This document shows positions 1 through 7,815 of a stretch of DNA of 62,710 nt, in pieces. A program made the translations under genes and the position numbers. Every line of letters starts with the position of its first letter. The stretch's first letter is position 1. Source of the stretch: Nonomuraea antri (GTDB taxonomy: Bacteria > Actinomycetota > Actinomycetes > Streptosporangiales > Streptosporangiaceae); the NCBI RefSeq assembly GCF_013283785.1, contig NZ_JABCPZ010000036.1, positions 1 through 62,710 of the forward strand, in the 5' to 3' direction. Below the pieces are notes generated by a model. That model did not search any database. It had not been told where the DNA came from and worked only from the letters and a program-made list of their open reading frames with translations.

Positions 1-141
1 GCCACCGCCCCTCACCGCCACCGCCCCGCGCCGCCCGCGCGCCGCGCCGCGATCGTCGGGGCCGGATCGCCGGGATCGTGGCGATCCTGGGAACGTCGGG
101 ACCCCAGGAACGTCGGGACGGCGCCCGGCGGCCGCTGGGCG

Positions 142-1056
142 TCAGCCGGTGAGGTAGCCGCCTGAGGCGTCGATGTCGGTGCCGAGGACGGCGGTGGCGT
201 CGTCGGAGGCCAGCCACATCACCACCCGCGCCATCTCCTGCGGTTGCACGATGCGCTTGATCGGGTAGTCCTGGGCGATCTGCTCATAGGTGACCCCGAA
301 GGCCTCGGCCGCGCGCCGCAACATCGGCGTGTCGACGGCGCCCGGCGCGAGCGCGTTGATCCGGATGTTCTTGGCGGCGTATTCGAGTGCGGCGACCTTG
401 GTCAGCGAGGCGACCGCGTGCTTGCTCGCGTTGTAGGGCGCGATCGTGGCGAACCCCACCTCGGCGGAGATGGACGCGGTGTTGATGATGATCCCGGCGC
501 CCTGCCGGAGCATGTGCGGGATCTCGTACTTCATCGCGAGGAACACCCCCGCCGCGTTGACGCGCCAGACGGTCTCCAGGTCGCTCAAGGACTGCTCGTG
601 CAAGGGCGCGGCCTTCGGGCTTTCGATCCCGGCGTTGTTGAAGGCGATGTCGACCCGCCCGTAGCGCCGTACGCACGCGTCGACGAGAGCCCGTACATCG
701 GACTCCTTCGACACATCGGCCCGCAGGTACGTGGCCTCTCCCCCGAACGCCCTGATGGCCTGCTGGTGCCGGCGGCCCAGTTCTTCGCGCCGTCCGCAGA
801 AGAACACGTGAGCGCCTTGCCTGGCCATCTCGTACGCCGTCGCCTGACCGATGCCGGACGTCGCTCCGGTGATCAGCACCACCTTGCGGGCGAACCGGCC
901 CCGGCGATCAGCTCGTCCGGTGGACGGTTCGGGCGGATTCTGGGTGTTGGCCGAGGCGGGCGCGGCGGTCGCCACCCCGGCCGCCGCCAGGGCCACCAGC
1001 CCCGCGGTACCGGTGGCGAGAACTCCGCGTCTGGACATCTGGGGATCGTCAGTCAT
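142..1056 (-). CDS. Tat-exported SDR family oxidoreductase
   Basis: Short-chain dehydrogenase/reductase, about 304 residues. The N-terminus has a twin-arginine signal (MSRRGVLATG followed by an Ala/Gly-rich hydrophobic stretch), so the enzyme is probably exported or membrane-associated, which is unusual for an SDR. The Rossmann motif TGATSGIG, the NNAG motif, and the catalytic Ser (NTASIS) and YxxxK (YNASK) are all intact. The start is placed at 1056 because a strong AGGAGG lies seven bases upstream; an in-frame ATG at 1140 lacks this support. The substrate cannot be inferred. The gene stands alone, with a long non-coding stretch upstream. Confidence 0.88.
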   Translation of the reverse strand: MTDDPQMSRRGVLATGTAGLVALAAAGVATAAPASANTQNPPEPSTGRADRRGRFARKVVLITGATSGIGQATAYEMARQGAHVFFCGRREELGRRHQQAIRAFGGEATYLRADVSKESDVRALVDACVRRYGRVDIAFNNAGIESPKAAPLHEQSLSDLETVWRVNAAGVFLAMKYEIPHMLRQGAGIIINTASISAEVGFATIAPYNASKHAVASLTKVAALEYAAKNIRINALAPGAVDTPMLRRAAEAFGVTYEQIAQDYPIKRIVQPQEMARVVMWLASDDATAVLGTDIDASGGYLTG

Positions 1057-1733
1057 GGATCTTCCTCCTGCGCCGTCGTCAGAGGGACCCATGCTGATCA
1101 GGACGGGCTCCGGCCGTCCAATACCTGTGGCCATAACCATCGGCTATCGCCGCCGTGTCGGAACGGCCCGCAGACCGTTGGCGACCGATCCCGATGCGCT
1201 TGCCGGTGGAGGACGGACCTGATGATCGTCCACGACCTCTCGAAGGGATAAGGTCTGACCGCTGTGGCGGCCCCACCAGCGGCGGACGTCCTCGTCGCGC
1301 GTGCGCGGGTTCGCCGCCGGCCGGCCGATCGACGGGAGGGCGGAGATCGAGCCAGCGCCCGTGGCGTACCGGTTCAGGCGTGGTCATCGCGTTCGGGTGC
1401 GCGGCCGTCCACCACCATCCCGCCTTCGCCGTGACGGCCGGTGTGACCAGCCGGTGTGACCGGCCAGCGTGACCGGGCGGTGTGACCGGCTGCCGAGACA
1501 GGGCCGCTGTGACAGGCCGCCGCGACAGGGCCGCTGAGGCGTACGTCGAGACGCGTACGGCGGTCGCGACTTCGGGCCGACGACGGGCCGGACCCCGGTT
1601 CCCTAGCGTGACCAGGGTCCGAACCGTTGCGAGCCCGTGAGTGAGATGCGATGCGACACCGATCGTCCCCCGCCGCCCCCAGACCCGCCGCACCGGCCGT
1701 CGCCGCCCTGCCCGGGGCCGCCGGGAGTGCGTC
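1057..1733. other. Intergenic region with short GTGACC repeats
   Basis: No convincing gene is visible in these 677 bases. From about 1438 to 1535 there is a run of imperfect 13-15-base units built on GGTGTGACC / AGCGTGACC, followed by two GACAGGGCCGCT-type units. A small inverted repeat (CGTAC...GTACG) lies near 1540. It separates the divergent SDR and membrane-protein genes, so it should hold promoters for both, but I cannot assign a clear -35/-10 pair. Confidence 0.5.
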
Positions 1734-2186
1734 GTGAGGCGGCGGCGGCTGGGCCTGTCCGCGTGGGCGATCCTGGGGCTGGCCGCGCTCGGCGTGCCGC
1801 GCGTGGTCGCGCACGACCTGCGGCTCGCCGGGCCGGCGGTGAACGCGTTGCTGGTGTTCGTCCCGATCGCGGTCTGGGCGGCCGTGGTGTTGTGGCGGCG
1901 GGTGCCGAACCCGTTCCTGACGCTGCTCGCCGTGGGGGCCGTCCACGGCGTCCTGCTCGGCGTGACCCATCAGCTCCTCTGGGACGCGTCGTTCGGCGGC
2001 GAACCGCCGCGCCTCGGCGGCACGCTCGCCGGTGCGCTGTCGCCGGCCGCTGAGGGGCTGCTGCTGCGCGGGTTCGCGCTGCTCAGCAGCCTGGCGACCG
2101 GCCTCGGGACGGGTGCGGCGGTCGGCGCGGCGGCCTGGGTGATCAGCAGGATCGTGCCGGGCTTCCGTCCGCACCCGCGAGACTGA
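1734..2186 (+). CDS. Small integral membrane protein upstream of a two-component system
   Basis: About 150 residues with roughly four hydrophobic segments (for example around LLVFVPIAVWAAVVLW and LLAVGAVHGVLLGV) separated by short charged loops. No named domain is recognised. The GTG at 1734 is chosen because GGGAG lies six bases upstream and the preceding in-frame sequence is Arg-rich and not membrane-like. It ends 45 bases before the histidine kinase gene in the same direction, so it may be an accessory or sensed membrane component of that system. Confidence 0.65.
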   Translation: MRRRRLGLSAWAILGLAALGVPRVVAHDLRLAGPAVNALLVFVPIAVWAAVVLWRRVPNPFLTLLAVGAVHGVLLGVTHQLLWDASFGGEPPRLGGTLAGALSPAAEGLLLRGFALLSSLATGLGTGAAVGAAAWVISRIVPGFRPHPRD

Positions 2187-2231
2187 CCAGAGCAGACGTC
2201 ACGGAAGCGGGCGAAGAGTACGAACGACATC

Positions 2232-3461
2232 ATGCACGGCGAACCGTCCGAGGCGCGCGGTATCGCGGCCGATCTCGCCCTGGCCATGCTGGTGCTGGTC
2301 GTCGTCGGCACCGCCGTCACCGCGGACGTCGGGAACGCCTCGGCCGGGCCGGGGCCGGCGGCGTACGCGTTCGGCGGGCTGCTGGCCGGGCTCATGTTCG
2401 TCCGGCGCCGCTGGCCGGTCGCGACGCTCCTCGCCACGGCCGCCGCCCTGATCGTGTACTACCGGCTGTCGTACCCGCCGATCGGCCTGGCCGCGCCGCT
2501 GGGAGCGGCGTTGTTCTCCGCCGCCGAGCAGGGCAGGCTCCGCTGGTCCATCGGGACGGCGGCCGTCCTGCTCGCCGTCTCGACCACGCAGCGGATCGCC
2601 GAGGGGGACGACCCGGCGTACGTGCTCGGCTTCGAGAGCGTGACCACCGTCGGGCTGATGGCCACCGCCATCGCGCTGGGCGACGCCGTGCGCGCCCGCC
2701 GAGGCTGGCGGGCCGAGCTGGCCAGACGCGAGCACGCGGCGGCGCTGGAACGCGAACGCGAGGCGGCCAGGCGGCTGGAAGGCCAGCGCCTGCGCATCGC
2801 CAGGGACCTGCACGACCTGCTCGCGCACACGGTGTCGGTGATCTCGCTGCACACCGACGCGGCACGCGAGTCGCTGCGCGACGCCCCCGACGTGGCCGAA
2901 CGGTCGCTCGCGGCGGCCCGCGCCGCCTGCGCCGACGTCAACCGCGAGCTGCGGATGACGCTCAAGGCGCTGCGCGGCGCCAACGCGGGCACCGGGAGCA
3001 CCGGGAGCACCGGGAGCGACGGAGACGGAGACGGCCCGGTTCCCGGTCTGGACCGGCTCGGCGCGCTCGTGGACACGGCCGCCGCGGCGGGGCTCGACAT
3101 CGAGGTACGCGTCTCCGGCCCGTCGGTACGGCTGCCCGCGATCTCGGACGCGACCGCCTACCGGGTGGTTCAGGAGGCGCTGAGCAACGTTCTCCGGCAT
3201 GCCGCGGCGCGGGCCGTCCGCATCGACCTCGACTACGGCGCCGACGAGCTGCTGCTGCGCGTCCGCGACGACGGACGCGGCGACGGACGCGGCGACGGAC
3301 GCGGCGACGGACGCGGCGATCAGGGCGCCGGCCGGCCCGGCTGGGGGCTGGCCGGCATGCGCGAACGGCTGACGCTGCTGGGCGGCGACCTGCGCACGTC
3401 CTCACCGCCGGACGGCGGTTTCCTGGTCGAGGCCGGCATCCCGCTGCGGGACCCGGCATGA
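2232..3461 (+). CDS. Sensor histidine kinase, NarL/DesK type (HisKA_3)
   Basis: About 409 residues: four or five N-terminal membrane segments (residues ~10-150), a short coiled region, a dimerisation/phosphoacceptor domain with RDLHDLLAHTVSVI (His near residue 193), and a HATPase_c domain with the N box (EALSNVLRHA), G1 box (DDGRGDG) and G2 box (GWGLAGM). It phosphorylates the response regulator whose gene overlaps its stop codon by four bases. Two low-complexity insertions stand out: GTGSTGSTGSDGDGDG between the phosphoacceptor and ATPase domains, and a GDGR repeat in the ATP-lid region. The signal sensed is unknown. Confidence 0.92.
   Translation: MHGEPSEARGIAADLALAMLVLVVVGTAVTADVGNASAGPGPAAYAFGGLLAGLMFVRRRWPVATLLATAAALIVYYRLSYPPIGLAAPLGAALFSAAEQGRLRWSIGTAAVLLAVSTTQRIAEGDDPAYVLGFESVTTVGLMATAIALGDAVRARRGWRAELARREHAAALEREREAARRLEGQRLRIARDLHDLLAHTVSVISLHTDAARESLRDAPDVAERSLAAARAACADVNRELRMTLKALRGANAGTGSTGSTGSDGDGDGPVPGLDRLGALVDTAAAAGLDIEVRVSGPSVRLPAISDATAYRVVQEALSNVLRHAAARAVRIDLDYGADELLLRVRDDGRGDGRGDGRGDGRGDQGAGRPGWGLAGMRERLTLLGGDLRTSSPPDGGFLVEAGIPLRDPA
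3273..3320 (+). repeat. 12-bp tandem repeat inside the kinase ATP-lid codons
   Basis: Four consecutive copies of GGACGCGGCGAC (the last ends in T) encode Gly-Arg-Gly-Asp units directly after the G1 box of the histidine kinase. The unit length is a multiple of three, so copy-number change would keep the frame. Confidence 0.9.
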
Positions 3462-4123
3462 TCCGGGTGGTGATCGTGGACGACCAGCACCTGGTCAGGG
3501 AGGGACTGCGGCTGCTGCTCGACCGCGCCGAGGACATCACCGTCGCCGGTGACGCGGGAAGCGCCGACGAAGGCGTGGAGCTGGTCGGCCGCCTCCGTCC
3601 CGACGTGGTGCTCATGGACATCCGCATGCCGGGACGCGACGGCCTGGACGCCACCCGGCACATCACCGCAGATCCAGACCTGCGGCACGTCCAGGTCATC
3701 GTGCTCACGACGTTCGACACCGATGACAACCTGCACGAGGCGCTGCGGGCCGGAGCCGCCGGGTTCCTGCTCAAGGACACCACGCCGGAGGGCATGCGCG
3801 AGGCGGTGCGCGTGGTCGCGGGCGGGGACGCGCTGCTGTCGCCCGCTGTGACCCGCCGCGTCATGCGTGCCGCCGCGGCAGGTGCCCGCCCTGAGGCCGC
3901 GGCGCGGCTCGACGTGCTGACCGACCGGGAACGGGAGGTGCTGGCGGAGGTCGGCGCGGGACGCGGCAACGCCGAGATCGGCCGGCGGCTGTCGATCAGC
4001 CCGGCGACCGCCCGCACCCATGTCGGACGGCTGCTGACCAAGCTCGGCGCGCGCGACCGGACGCAGCTCGTCGTGCTGGCGTACGAGACGGGACTGATCA
4101 CCCCCGGCGGCCACGAGCACTGA
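3458..4123 (+). CDS. Two-component response regulator, NarL/LuxR family
   Basis: 221 residues. The receiver domain has the acidic pocket (VDDQ), phospho-acceptor Asp in DVVLMDIRMPG (about residue 54), conserved Thr and Lys (FLLKD). The C-terminal LuxR helix-turn-helix is clear: LTDREREVLAEVGAG, then NAEIGRRLSISPATARTHV. It starts inside the kinase stop codon (ATGA), so the pair is translationally coupled. Targets are unknown; the preceding membrane-protein gene is a natural candidate member of the same unit. Confidence 0.95.
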   Translation: MIRVVIVDDQHLVREGLRLLLDRAEDITVAGDAGSADEGVELVGRLRPDVVLMDIRMPGRDGLDATRHITADPDLRHVQVIVLTTFDTDDNLHEALRAGAAGFLLKDTTPEGMREAVRVVAGGDALLSPAVTRRVMRAAAAGARPEAAARLDVLTDREREVLAEVGAGRGNAEIGRRLSISPATARTHVGRLLTKLGARDRTQLVVLAYETGLITPGGHEH

Positions 4124-4189
4124 ACACCGCCCAGAAAGGCGTCCTTCGGACCGATTCCATCGCGGCACGAATCTGACCGCGATCGTCTC

Positions 4190-4195
4190 TAGCCT
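4190..4195 (+). promoter_or_regulatory. Leaderless -10 box of the VOC gene
   Basis: TAGCCT lies six bases before the ATG at 4202, and no Shine-Dalgarno sequence is present, as in leaderless actinobacterial transcripts. Confidence 0.5.
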
Positions 4196-4201
4196 CACGG
4201 T

Positions 4202-4735
4202 ATGCAGAAGACCAAGCAAGATCCCGAACCTCAGGGCGAGAACACCGTCAACGGATTCGTCGTCGTCGACGGAGCCGCGCCTTTCATCGACTTCCTCGTC
4301 GCCGTCTTCGACGCGACCGAGCGGGAGGAAGCCCGCACCCCTGACTTCTACGCCGAAGACGGAACGCTGATCCACGCCGAGGTCAAGATCGGCAACTCGT
4401 TGCTCATGGTCGCCGACCGCAAGGCCGGCTGGCCGTTCACCCCGGCCCTGACCCAGGTGTACGTCGCCGACCCCGAGGAGACGCTGCGCCGAGCGGTCGA
4501 ACGCGGCGCGACCGTCGTCACTCCGGCGTCTCCCTTCTACGGCGGGTACGGCATCGCCCGGTTCCTCGACCCGTGGCGCAACCTGTGGTGGCTGTTCTTC
4601 CCATCGGCGGAACCCGATCCGGCGGCCGGGGAAGAGCCGAGCTGGGAGGAACCCGTTGAACCCGGACCCGTCTACACGACGCTGCTCGAAACGATGGCCA
4701 CGCTGACCGATCCCCGCGCGGGTGTCGCTGGATAG
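4202..4735 (+). CDS. VOC (glyoxalase/bleomycin-resistance-like) family protein
   Basis: 177 residues, similar in layout to PhnB/glyoxalase-like VOC proteins: an N-terminal half with AAPFIDFLVAVFDATER and a C-terminal half with QVYVADPEETLRRAVERGA and FLDPWRNLWWLFFP. Such proteins bind a metal and either isomerise, cleave or sequester small molecules; the substrate cannot be read from the sequence. A stretch after the VOC fold (residues ~140-177) is hydrophilic. It converges on the tag gene across a large inverted repeat. Confidence 0.8.
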   Translation: MQKTKQDPEPQGENTVNGFVVVDGAAPFIDFLVAVFDATEREEARTPDFYAEDGTLIHAEVKIGNSLLMVADRKAGWPFTPALTQVYVADPEETLRRAVERGATVVTPASPFYGGYGIARFLDPWRNLWWLFFPSAEPDPAAGEEPSWEEPVEPGPVYTTLLETMATLTDPRAGVAG

Positions 4736-4782
4736 CCTGACCGTAACCTTCACCCCTCGGCCCCGTGACGGGCGCCACGGGT

Positions 4783-4831
4783 GCGCCGACGTGCCGCCCC
4801 GCCGCCCCCGCTCGGGCCGGCACGTCGGCGC
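4783..4831. terminator. Inverted repeat between convergent genes, probable bidirectional terminator
   Basis: GCGCCGACGTGCCG at 4783-4796 is perfectly complementary to CGGCACGTCGGCGC at 4818-4831, with a 21-base loop. It lies between the convergent VOC and tag genes. No U-tract follows, as is common in high-GC actinobacteria. Confidence 0.55.
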
Positions 4832-4923
4832 CGTGCACTGCTTCACCTGCAAGACGTTCCGAACTTCCAGCGGGTCGGGCAGGAACCAGCGCACGGTCAG
4901 CTTCCGGCCCGCGATCGGCGACC

Positions 4924-5550
4924 CTACATAGCGGCCATACGCCGTCGGGGCCGGACGAACGCCTCACGAGCCGCCCCAGCCTCGGACCGGATGACGCACT
5001 CCTCGACGTGATCGTTGATCAGCCCAATCGCCTGCAGAAACGCGTACACGGTGGTAGGCCCGACGAACTTCCAGCCCTGCCTGCGCAGATCCTTCGACAG
5101 CGCGATCGAGGCCGGTGACGTCGAGACGGTCTGCGGTTCGGGCAGCTCACCGTCGTCGGGCTCGTAGCGCCAGACGAAGGCCGCGAGGCTTCCCTCGCGC
5201 TCGATCAGCTCTTCGGCGCGGCGGGCGTTGTTGACGACGGCCTCGATCTTGCCCCGATGACGGACGATGCCGGCGTCCAGCAGCAGACGCTCCACGTCGC
5301 GCTCGCCGAACCCGGCGACGGCGGCGATGTCGAAGCCAGCGAAGGCGGCGCGGAAGTTCTCGCGCTTGGCCAGGATGGTGCGCCAGCTCAGACCGGACTG
5401 GAAGCCTTCCAGGCTGATCTTCTCGAACAGCCGGGTGTCGTCGGCGACGGGGAATCCCCACTCGGTGTCGTGGTAGGCGAGGAATTCCGGGGCGCCGCCG
5501 CTCCAGGGGCAGCGCGGTTCGCCGTCCGGGCCGATGAACGGTGGCGTCAC
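4924..5550 (-). CDS. tag: DNA-3-methyladenine glycosylase I
   Basis: 208 residues. It removes 3-methyladenine from alkylated DNA as the first step of base excision repair. Family hallmarks: the N-terminal RCPWSGG with Cys, YHDTEWGFPV, LFEKISLEGFQSGLSW, and the C-terminal GWKFVGPTTVYAFLQAIGLINDH, whose His helps form the zinc site. The GTG start at 5550 overlaps the YCII stop codon (GTGA), making Tag the third gene of a TetR-YCII-Tag operon. The longer upstream frame is Arg/Gly-rich noise from the YCII gene. Confidence 0.93.
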   Translation of the reverse strand: MTPPFIGPDGEPRCPWSGGAPEFLAYHDTEWGFPVADDTRLFEKISLEGFQSGLSWRTILAKRENFRAAFAGFDIAAVAGFGERDVERLLLDAGIVRHRGKIEAVVNNARRAEELIEREGSLAAFVWRYEPDDGELPEPQTVSTSPASIALSKDLRRQGWKFVGPTTVYAFLQAIGLINDHVEECVIRSEAGAAREAFVRPRRRMAAM

Positions 5551-5831
5551 AGCAGGAACCCCAGCCGCTCGTCCGCCCTGCCCGGCGCGATCTCGATGAT
5601 CTCCGCGGTGACGACGTTCTCGGCCACGAAGGGGTCCTCCTTCACCCGCTTCTCCAGCTCGGCGAGCGAGGTGCCGTGCGCCAGAACCGCGCCGCCGAGG
5701 CCCGGCAGGATGCTGCCTACCAGCAGGAACACGCCGTCGTCCAGGCCGCGCTCGATCCACTCCTGGTGGCCGCTCAGGTGCCGGCCGGCGGCGTCCTTGT
5801 TCTCGGCGAACCGCAGCAGGACCACGAACAT
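5547..5831 (-). CDS. YCII-related (DUF) family protein
   Basis: 94 residues with the YCII ferredoxin-like fold pattern: MFVVLLRFAENK, HQEWIERGLDDGVFLLVGS, and PFVAENVVTAEIIEI near the C-terminus. YCII proteins are small dimers with a conserved His/Asp pocket and uncertain enzymatic role; here HLSGHQEW carries the His. Its ATG overlaps the TetR stop codon, and its own stop overlaps the tag start, so all three are coupled and likely under TetR control. Confidence 0.8.
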   Translation of the reverse strand: MFVVLLRFAENKDAAGRHLSGHQEWIERGLDDGVFLLVGSILPGLGGAVLAHGTSLAELEKRVKEDPFVAENVVTAEIIEIAPGRADERLGFLL

Positions 5832-6406
5832 CAGATCTCTCGTTTCTCGTAGGCGCTCAGCCAGTCGCGCATCCGGTCGACCTCGCGCCGGACGAATTCC
5901 TCGTCGCCGAAGGCCTGGGACAGCACCGCGACGCCCTGGCTGAAGGCGAGCACGTGCATGGCCAGCTCGTCGGCCTGCTCGGCGTGCCCCAGCAGCGTGA
6001 ACTGCTCGCGCAGCCAGTCGCGGAACAGCGTGAACAGCCGCCGGGCCTGATCCCGCAGGGTGTGGTCGAGCTTGGCGAGCTCGGTGTTCAAGGTGCCGAC
6101 CGGGCAGCCGTACCGCCGGATGTCCGGGCCGTTGGTCAGCACGATCTCGACGAACCGCAGGATGCGGCCGCCTGGCGTCGGCTGCTCGTCCTCCCACTGC
6201 TCCAGCATCCGCCGGGTGCCGGCCAGCCGGGATTCGATCACCGCGTCCAGGATCGCGTCCTTGGACTTGAAGTGGTAATAGAAGTTGCCGCGCGACAGGC
6301 CCACCGCCGCGGCGATGTCGGCGAACGAGGTGTGCTCGTAGCCGCGGTGGTAGAACAGCCGGTCCGCGGACTCGACGATCTGGTCACGGGTCGCCGCGCC
6401 ACTCAT
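5831..6406 (-). CDS. TetR family transcriptional regulator
   Basis: 191 residues. The N-terminal helix-turn-helix is classic TetR (ESADRLFYHRGYEHTSFADI, then VGLSRGNFYYHFKSKDAIL); the C-terminal half is helical with a Cys-containing segment (RRYGCPVGTL). This resembles TetR repressors that sit before small detoxification genes. A nested palindrome overlapping a promoter lies 29 bases upstream of its start, so it probably represses itself and the downstream YCII and tag genes. Confidence 0.92.
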   Translation of the reverse strand: MSGAATRDQIVESADRLFYHRGYEHTSFADIAAAVGLSRGNFYYHFKSKDAILDAVIESRLAGTRRMLEQWEDEQPTPGGRILRFVEIVLTNGPDIRRYGCPVGTLNTELAKLDHTLRDQARRLFTLFRDWLREQFTLLGHAEQADELAMHVLAFSQGVAVLSQAFGDEEFVRREVDRMRDWLSAYEKREI

Positions 6407-6434
6407 CAGCCCCTCCTTCGACCACGCCCGCCCA

Positions 6435-6486
6435 CTAGGACGCTTGACCTAACGGACCCTAGGTCAGTTGTCCTAGCGAGGTCAAG
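6435..6486 (-). promoter_or_regulatory. Nested palindromic operator and promoter of the TetR operon
   Basis: Three concentric inverted repeats are visible: CTAGGAC/GTCCTAG (6435-6441, 6470-6476), TGACCTA/TAGGTCA (6445-6451, 6460-6466), and CTTGACCT/AGGTCAAG (6443-6450, 6479-6486). On the minus strand TTGACC, an 18-base spacer and TAGGGT form a promoter within the same DNA, so bound repressor would block RNA polymerase. Confidence 0.75.
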
Positions 6487-6689
6487 CCGGCCCATGTCAC
6501 CCCTCTCGGACTGCCGGCTCACCACTTACGGCTGAGGTGCGCGGGCGCGTTCCCGATGAGGGATGAGGACGCCACCGCGAAGGGCCGGCGCCTCGGGTGG
6601 TGCGCTTCCGACGGTGGCCATGGCCGCTTTCGTGGAGCGGAGGCTACGGTGGCCTCCCCGATCCCCGTTTCCCGTACAGGACGGACCGC

Positions 6690-7757
6690 ATGCACACTCC
6701 CCTCCCGCGTACGGACGACCCGTCCCTGGTCATCGAGGTCGTGGAGCCGGAGGACGCCCAGGACGTCCTGGAGTTCAGTGACTGGACGGCGGCCGGGCTC
6801 GCGCTCTCGCCGTCGCGGCTTCGCGCGGTGAGCCGTGACCGGCGACGGCACACCCGCTGGGCGGTCGCGCGACGGGGCGCGAGGGTCGTCGGGCTGCTGG
6901 GGATGTACCGCTGGACGAGCGCGACGGCAGGCGATCCGAGCTGGGATCCCCGGGTGGTCGCCCCGTCCCTCTGGGGCTCCTCGCCCGACGACGCGCGGAG
7001 GTGGTGTCACGTCGGCGGGTGCGTGGACCTCCTGTCGGGGGTGACGCTCAGCGCGGCCGACGAGCCGGCGCGGCGTGAGGCCGTCGGCCGTCGGCTCGTG
7101 CGGGCCGCGTTCGACGCGTGCCTCGATGAGGGGCTGGAGCCGGTGAGCCTCTACCTCCGGCCCGGGGACTTCGAGCTCTTCCGCCACGCGCTGGGGCCCG
7201 CCGCCGTGTTCGCCCCGCTGTCCGCCAACGCGATCATCGACGTGGCCGGCGGCTCCGTGGACGAGTACGTGGCCACGCTCGACAAGAAGCGCAGATACCG
7301 CATCCGCCAGGAGGGCGCGCGGCTCGACGCGCTGGGGCTGCGCGCGGACCGGGCCGACCCGCTCGGCGTCCTCGGGGAGGCCGCGCCGCTGATCGCCCTG
7401 GTCAAGGCGCGGCACGACGTGGCCGACCACCCGGCGTTGATCGAGCTGAGGCTGCGGGAGTGGGCGGCGGGCGACGCCGACGAGTTCCGCGCGCTGGTCG
7501 TGCGCGACGGCCGGGGGCGGATGGCCGGTGTGTCCTTCGTCGCCCGGCGCGGCCGGCGGGTCGAACTGTACGAGATCGGGCTGGCCGACGAACCTGAGGA
7601 GCGGCATCTCGTCTACACCGAGTTGCTGGTGCACGCTCCGTTGCGGTACGCCGTCGACCATGGCTGCTCGGTCCTGGACCTGGGCATGGACGCGCCGCGG
7701 CCGAAGACGCTGAGGGGCGCCCGCCTGGAACAGGTCTGGGCGCTCGGCGTGCGCTGA
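6690..7757 (+). CDS. GNAT-fold acyltransferase, CelD/BcsL-like (Acetyltransf_6)
   Basis: 355 residues. The segment DEYVATLDKKRRYRIRQEGARL followed by a GNAT core (EFRALVVRDGRGRMAGVSFVARRG, YTELLVHAPLRYAVDHG) matches the FemAB-related BioF2/CelD group, which transfers acyl or aminoacyl groups to amines. The ATG at 6690 is chosen; the preceding frame is rich in Trp/Arg and not typical. It points toward the Fe/2OG oxygenase gene (convergent, 58 bases apart). It could be the left edge of the biosynthetic cluster and one of its amide-forming enzymes, but it could equally be unrelated. Confidence 0.7.
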   Translation: MHTPLPRTDDPSLVIEVVEPEDAQDVLEFSDWTAAGLALSPSRLRAVSRDRRRHTRWAVARRGARVVGLLGMYRWTSATAGDPSWDPRVVAPSLWGSSPDDARRWCHVGGCVDLLSGVTLSAADEPARREAVGRRLVRAAFDACLDEGLEPVSLYLRPGDFELFRHALGPAAVFAPLSANAIIDVAGGSVDEYVATLDKKRRYRIRQEGARLDALGLRADRADPLGVLGEAAPLIALVKARHDVADHPALIELRLREWAAGDADEFRALVVRDGRGRMAGVSFVARRGRRVELYEIGLADEPEERHLVYTELLVHAPLRYAVDHGCSVLDLGMDAPRPKTLRGARLEQVWALGVR

Positions 7758-7800
7758 CGAGGGCTCGGCGTACGGTGACGGGGTTCGGCGTGCGCTGACG
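7746..7800. repeat. Three imperfect 14-bp repeats spanning a stop codon
   Basis: GGCGTGCGCTGACG, GGCGTACGGTGACG and GGCGTGCGCTGACG start at 7746, 7767 and 7787. The stop codon of the GNAT gene is inside the first copy, which suggests local duplication of the gene end between two convergent genes. Confidence 0.75.
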
Positions 7801-7815
7801 CGGTCCCGAACGGCC

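Noticed and set aside
1374..3200. Long minus-strand frames opposite the membrane protein and kinase
   Set aside because: Composition is Arg/Gln/His/Pro-rich and repetitive, as expected from reverse reading of GC-rich codons; the plus-strand frames carry membrane segments and kinase motifs.
3320..4894. 524-residue minus-strand frame opposite the response regulator and VOC genes
   Set aside because: No family resemblance. The segment LTVRWFLPDPLEVRNVLQ near its start looks protein-like but has no continuation; I treated it as chance.
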